Source: Lachnospiraceae bacterium (GTDB lineage: Bacteria > Bacillota > Clostridia > Lachnospirales > Lachnospiraceae). Taken from it: DNA of 34,430 bases. A program made the translations under genes and the position numbers. The DNA is taken from NCBI GenBank assembly GCA_014804265.1, contig JAAVAC010000037.1, positions 1 through 34,430 on the forward strand, read 5' to 3'. How positions within the stretch are numbered: position 1 is the stretch's first letter; every line of letters begins with the position of its first letter. Under the pieces are notes generated by a model. The model saw nothing but the letters and a program-made list of their open reading frames with translations, made no database searches and was not told the DNA's origin. This document shows positions 34,201-34,430 of this stretch, one piece after another.

Positions 34201-34413
34201 ACTATGAGAAAAGAAGCAGATTTTGAAGTAATGGATCATATTAAGGTGGCGGTTAGTGGAAATGACAGAATTGCGGAAATCGTAAAGAAAAACGAAGCTG
34301 TCATTGCAGCCAAGGTATTGGCAGATGAAATCGGAGAAAATCAAAACCTTGCAATTGCAAAGGACTGGAATGTGAACGGGGAAGCAGTTAACATTTCTTT
34401 GGAAAAAATATAA
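31258..34413 (+). CDS. ileS: isoleucyl-tRNA synthetase, type 2-like
   Basis: IleRS charges tRNA-Ile with isoleucine and edits mischarged valine. The 1051-residue protein has the class I motifs HIGH at 55-58 (NGKPHIGHVL) and KMSKS at 603-607. The editing domain includes WTTTPWTLPSN and GTGIVHIAPAFGEDD, and the tRNA-binding region has SNWYVRRSRERFW. Length and sequence (YRTMKGCMVPRKAGWDTHGL) fit the eukaryote-like type 2 enzyme rather than the shorter type 1; type 2 enzymes often tolerate mupirocin, but that is not shown here. AAAGGAAG precedes the ATG. It is controlled by its own promoter and an Ile T-box. It is complete, ending 17 bases before the window edge. Confidence 0.97.
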   Translation: MYQKVSTNLNFVEREKETEKFWRENNIFQKSMENRKGGETYTFYDGPPTANGKPHIGHVLTRVIKDMIPRYRTMKGCMVPRKAGWDTHGLPVELEVEKLLGLDGKEQIEEYGLDPFISKCKESVWKYKGMWEDFSGTVGFWADMDDPYVTYHDDFIESEWWALKEIWDKELLYKGFKIVPYCPRCGTPLSSHEVAQGYKSVKERSATVRFKIKGEDAYFLAWTTTPWTLPSNVALCVNPDESYCRVKAADGYTYIMAEALLDTVLGKLAEEGKPAYEIIETYIGKDLEHKEYEPLFEGAAMMAEKQHKKAHFVTCDGYVTLTDGTGIVHIAPAFGEDDAQVGRRYDLPFVQFVDEKGEMTKETPYEGLFVKDADPKILVDLDKEGKLFEAPKFEHDYPFCWRCDTPLIYYARESWFIKMTAVRDDLVRNNKTVNWIPESIGEGRFGNWLENIQDWGVSRNRYWGTPLNIWECEGCGHMESIGSREQLKEMSGNEKALTVELHRPYIDEITITCPECGKTMKRVPEVIDCWFDSGAMPFAQHHYPFENKELFESQFPAQFISEAVDQTRGWFYSLMAESTLLFNKAPYENVIVLGLVQDENGQKMSKSKGNAVDPFDALETYGADAIRWYFYINSAPWLPNRFHGKVVQEGQRKFMGTLWNTYAFFVLYANIDNFDATKYTLEYDKLSVMDKWLLSKLNTLITQVDTNLDNYRIPETARALQEFVDDMSNWYVRRSRERFWAKGMEQDKINAYMTLYTALVTVSKLAAPMIPFMTEDIYRNLVCSIDKNAPESVHLCDFPVADEAFVDKQLEADMDAVLKTVVLGRACRNGANIKNRQPIASMFIKADFALSDFYKEIIEEELNVKDVIFTEDVREFTTYKFKPQLKTVGPKYGKQLGGIQKKLADIDGNAAMEQLKTEGALKFEVDGVEVSLTEEDLLIEMIQKEGYATEADNSITVVLDTNLTEELIEEGFVFEVISKIQTMRKEADFEVMDHIKVAVSGNDRIAEIVKKNEAVIAAKVLADEIGENQNLAIAKDWNVNGEAVNISLEKI

Positions 34414-34416
34414 AAC

Positions 34417-34430
34417 AGGAGGCAATTATG
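34417..34430 (+). other. ribosome binding site and start codon of the next gene
   Basis: AGGAGG (34417-34422) lies five bases before ATG 34428-34430 at the very end of the window. The gene itself lies outside. With no terminator after ileS, it is probably co-transcribed with it. Confidence 0.6.

Overview
The window looks like the chromosome of a Lachnospiraceae-type member of the Clostridia. Pointers are the GlgC/GlgD pair, SpoVG and SpoVT, a DnaD/DnaI-style primosome operon, a T-box upstream of a type-2 isoleucyl-tRNA synthetase, a small holin-like type I toxin, AT-biased intergenic DNA and strong purine-rich ribosome binding sites. A conserved housekeeping backbone (about 5.0-28.6 kb, and from 30.9 kb on) is flanked by two accessory stretches. 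The organism is inferred from gene content only.

Bases 1-3.9 kb are the 3' end of an RHS/YD-type polymorphic-toxin locus. The main gene enters from the left edge and ends in a HINT remnant fused to a ParB-like toxin, followed by its putative immunity gene. Two displaced modules follow. One has a pretoxin, an unfamiliar toxin tip and an immunity gene. The other is decayed (RHS core, pretoxin, HINT, no toxin) and carries three frame-breaking lesions. A broken YD-repeat fragment closes the array. A class II Fic protein lies on the minus strand at 4.0-4.8 kb.

The backbone, left to right: a hypothetical protein; a methyltransferase with a membrane-anchored protein; an M29 aminopeptidase; then on the minus strand the operon dnaD-like - dnaC/dnaI-like - PRPP synthetase, and murC. 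On the plus strand follow glgC-glgD-spoVG, pth-mfd, an HD-GYP response regulator and spoVT. On the minus strand lie nicotinate phosphoribosyltransferase and a UMF1-family transporter. A cluster of DnaA-box-like 9-mers lies in the gap upstream of the primosome operon.

Three copies of one long palindromic element (10.4, 19.2 and 25.5 kb) share a conserved core. Their outer stems differ completely in sequence between copies yet stay perfectly paired within each copy, and inner stem positions covary. This is the strongest undescribed-looking signal here. Two unrelated large palindromes lie at 18.8 and 27.3 kb.

Between the transporter and ileS (28.6-30.9 kb) is a second accessory patch. It holds a complete type I toxin-antitoxin locus (39-aa hydrophobic toxin, promoter, a 5' leader that can hide the ribosome binding site, and a convergent antisense RNA with its own promoter and terminator). 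Next to it is a duplicate in which the toxin is beheaded but the antisense gene is intact. An internally deleted IS200/IS605 element and a VapD-like gene with a small partner follow. The window ends with ileS under T-box control and the ribosome binding site and start codon of the next gene.
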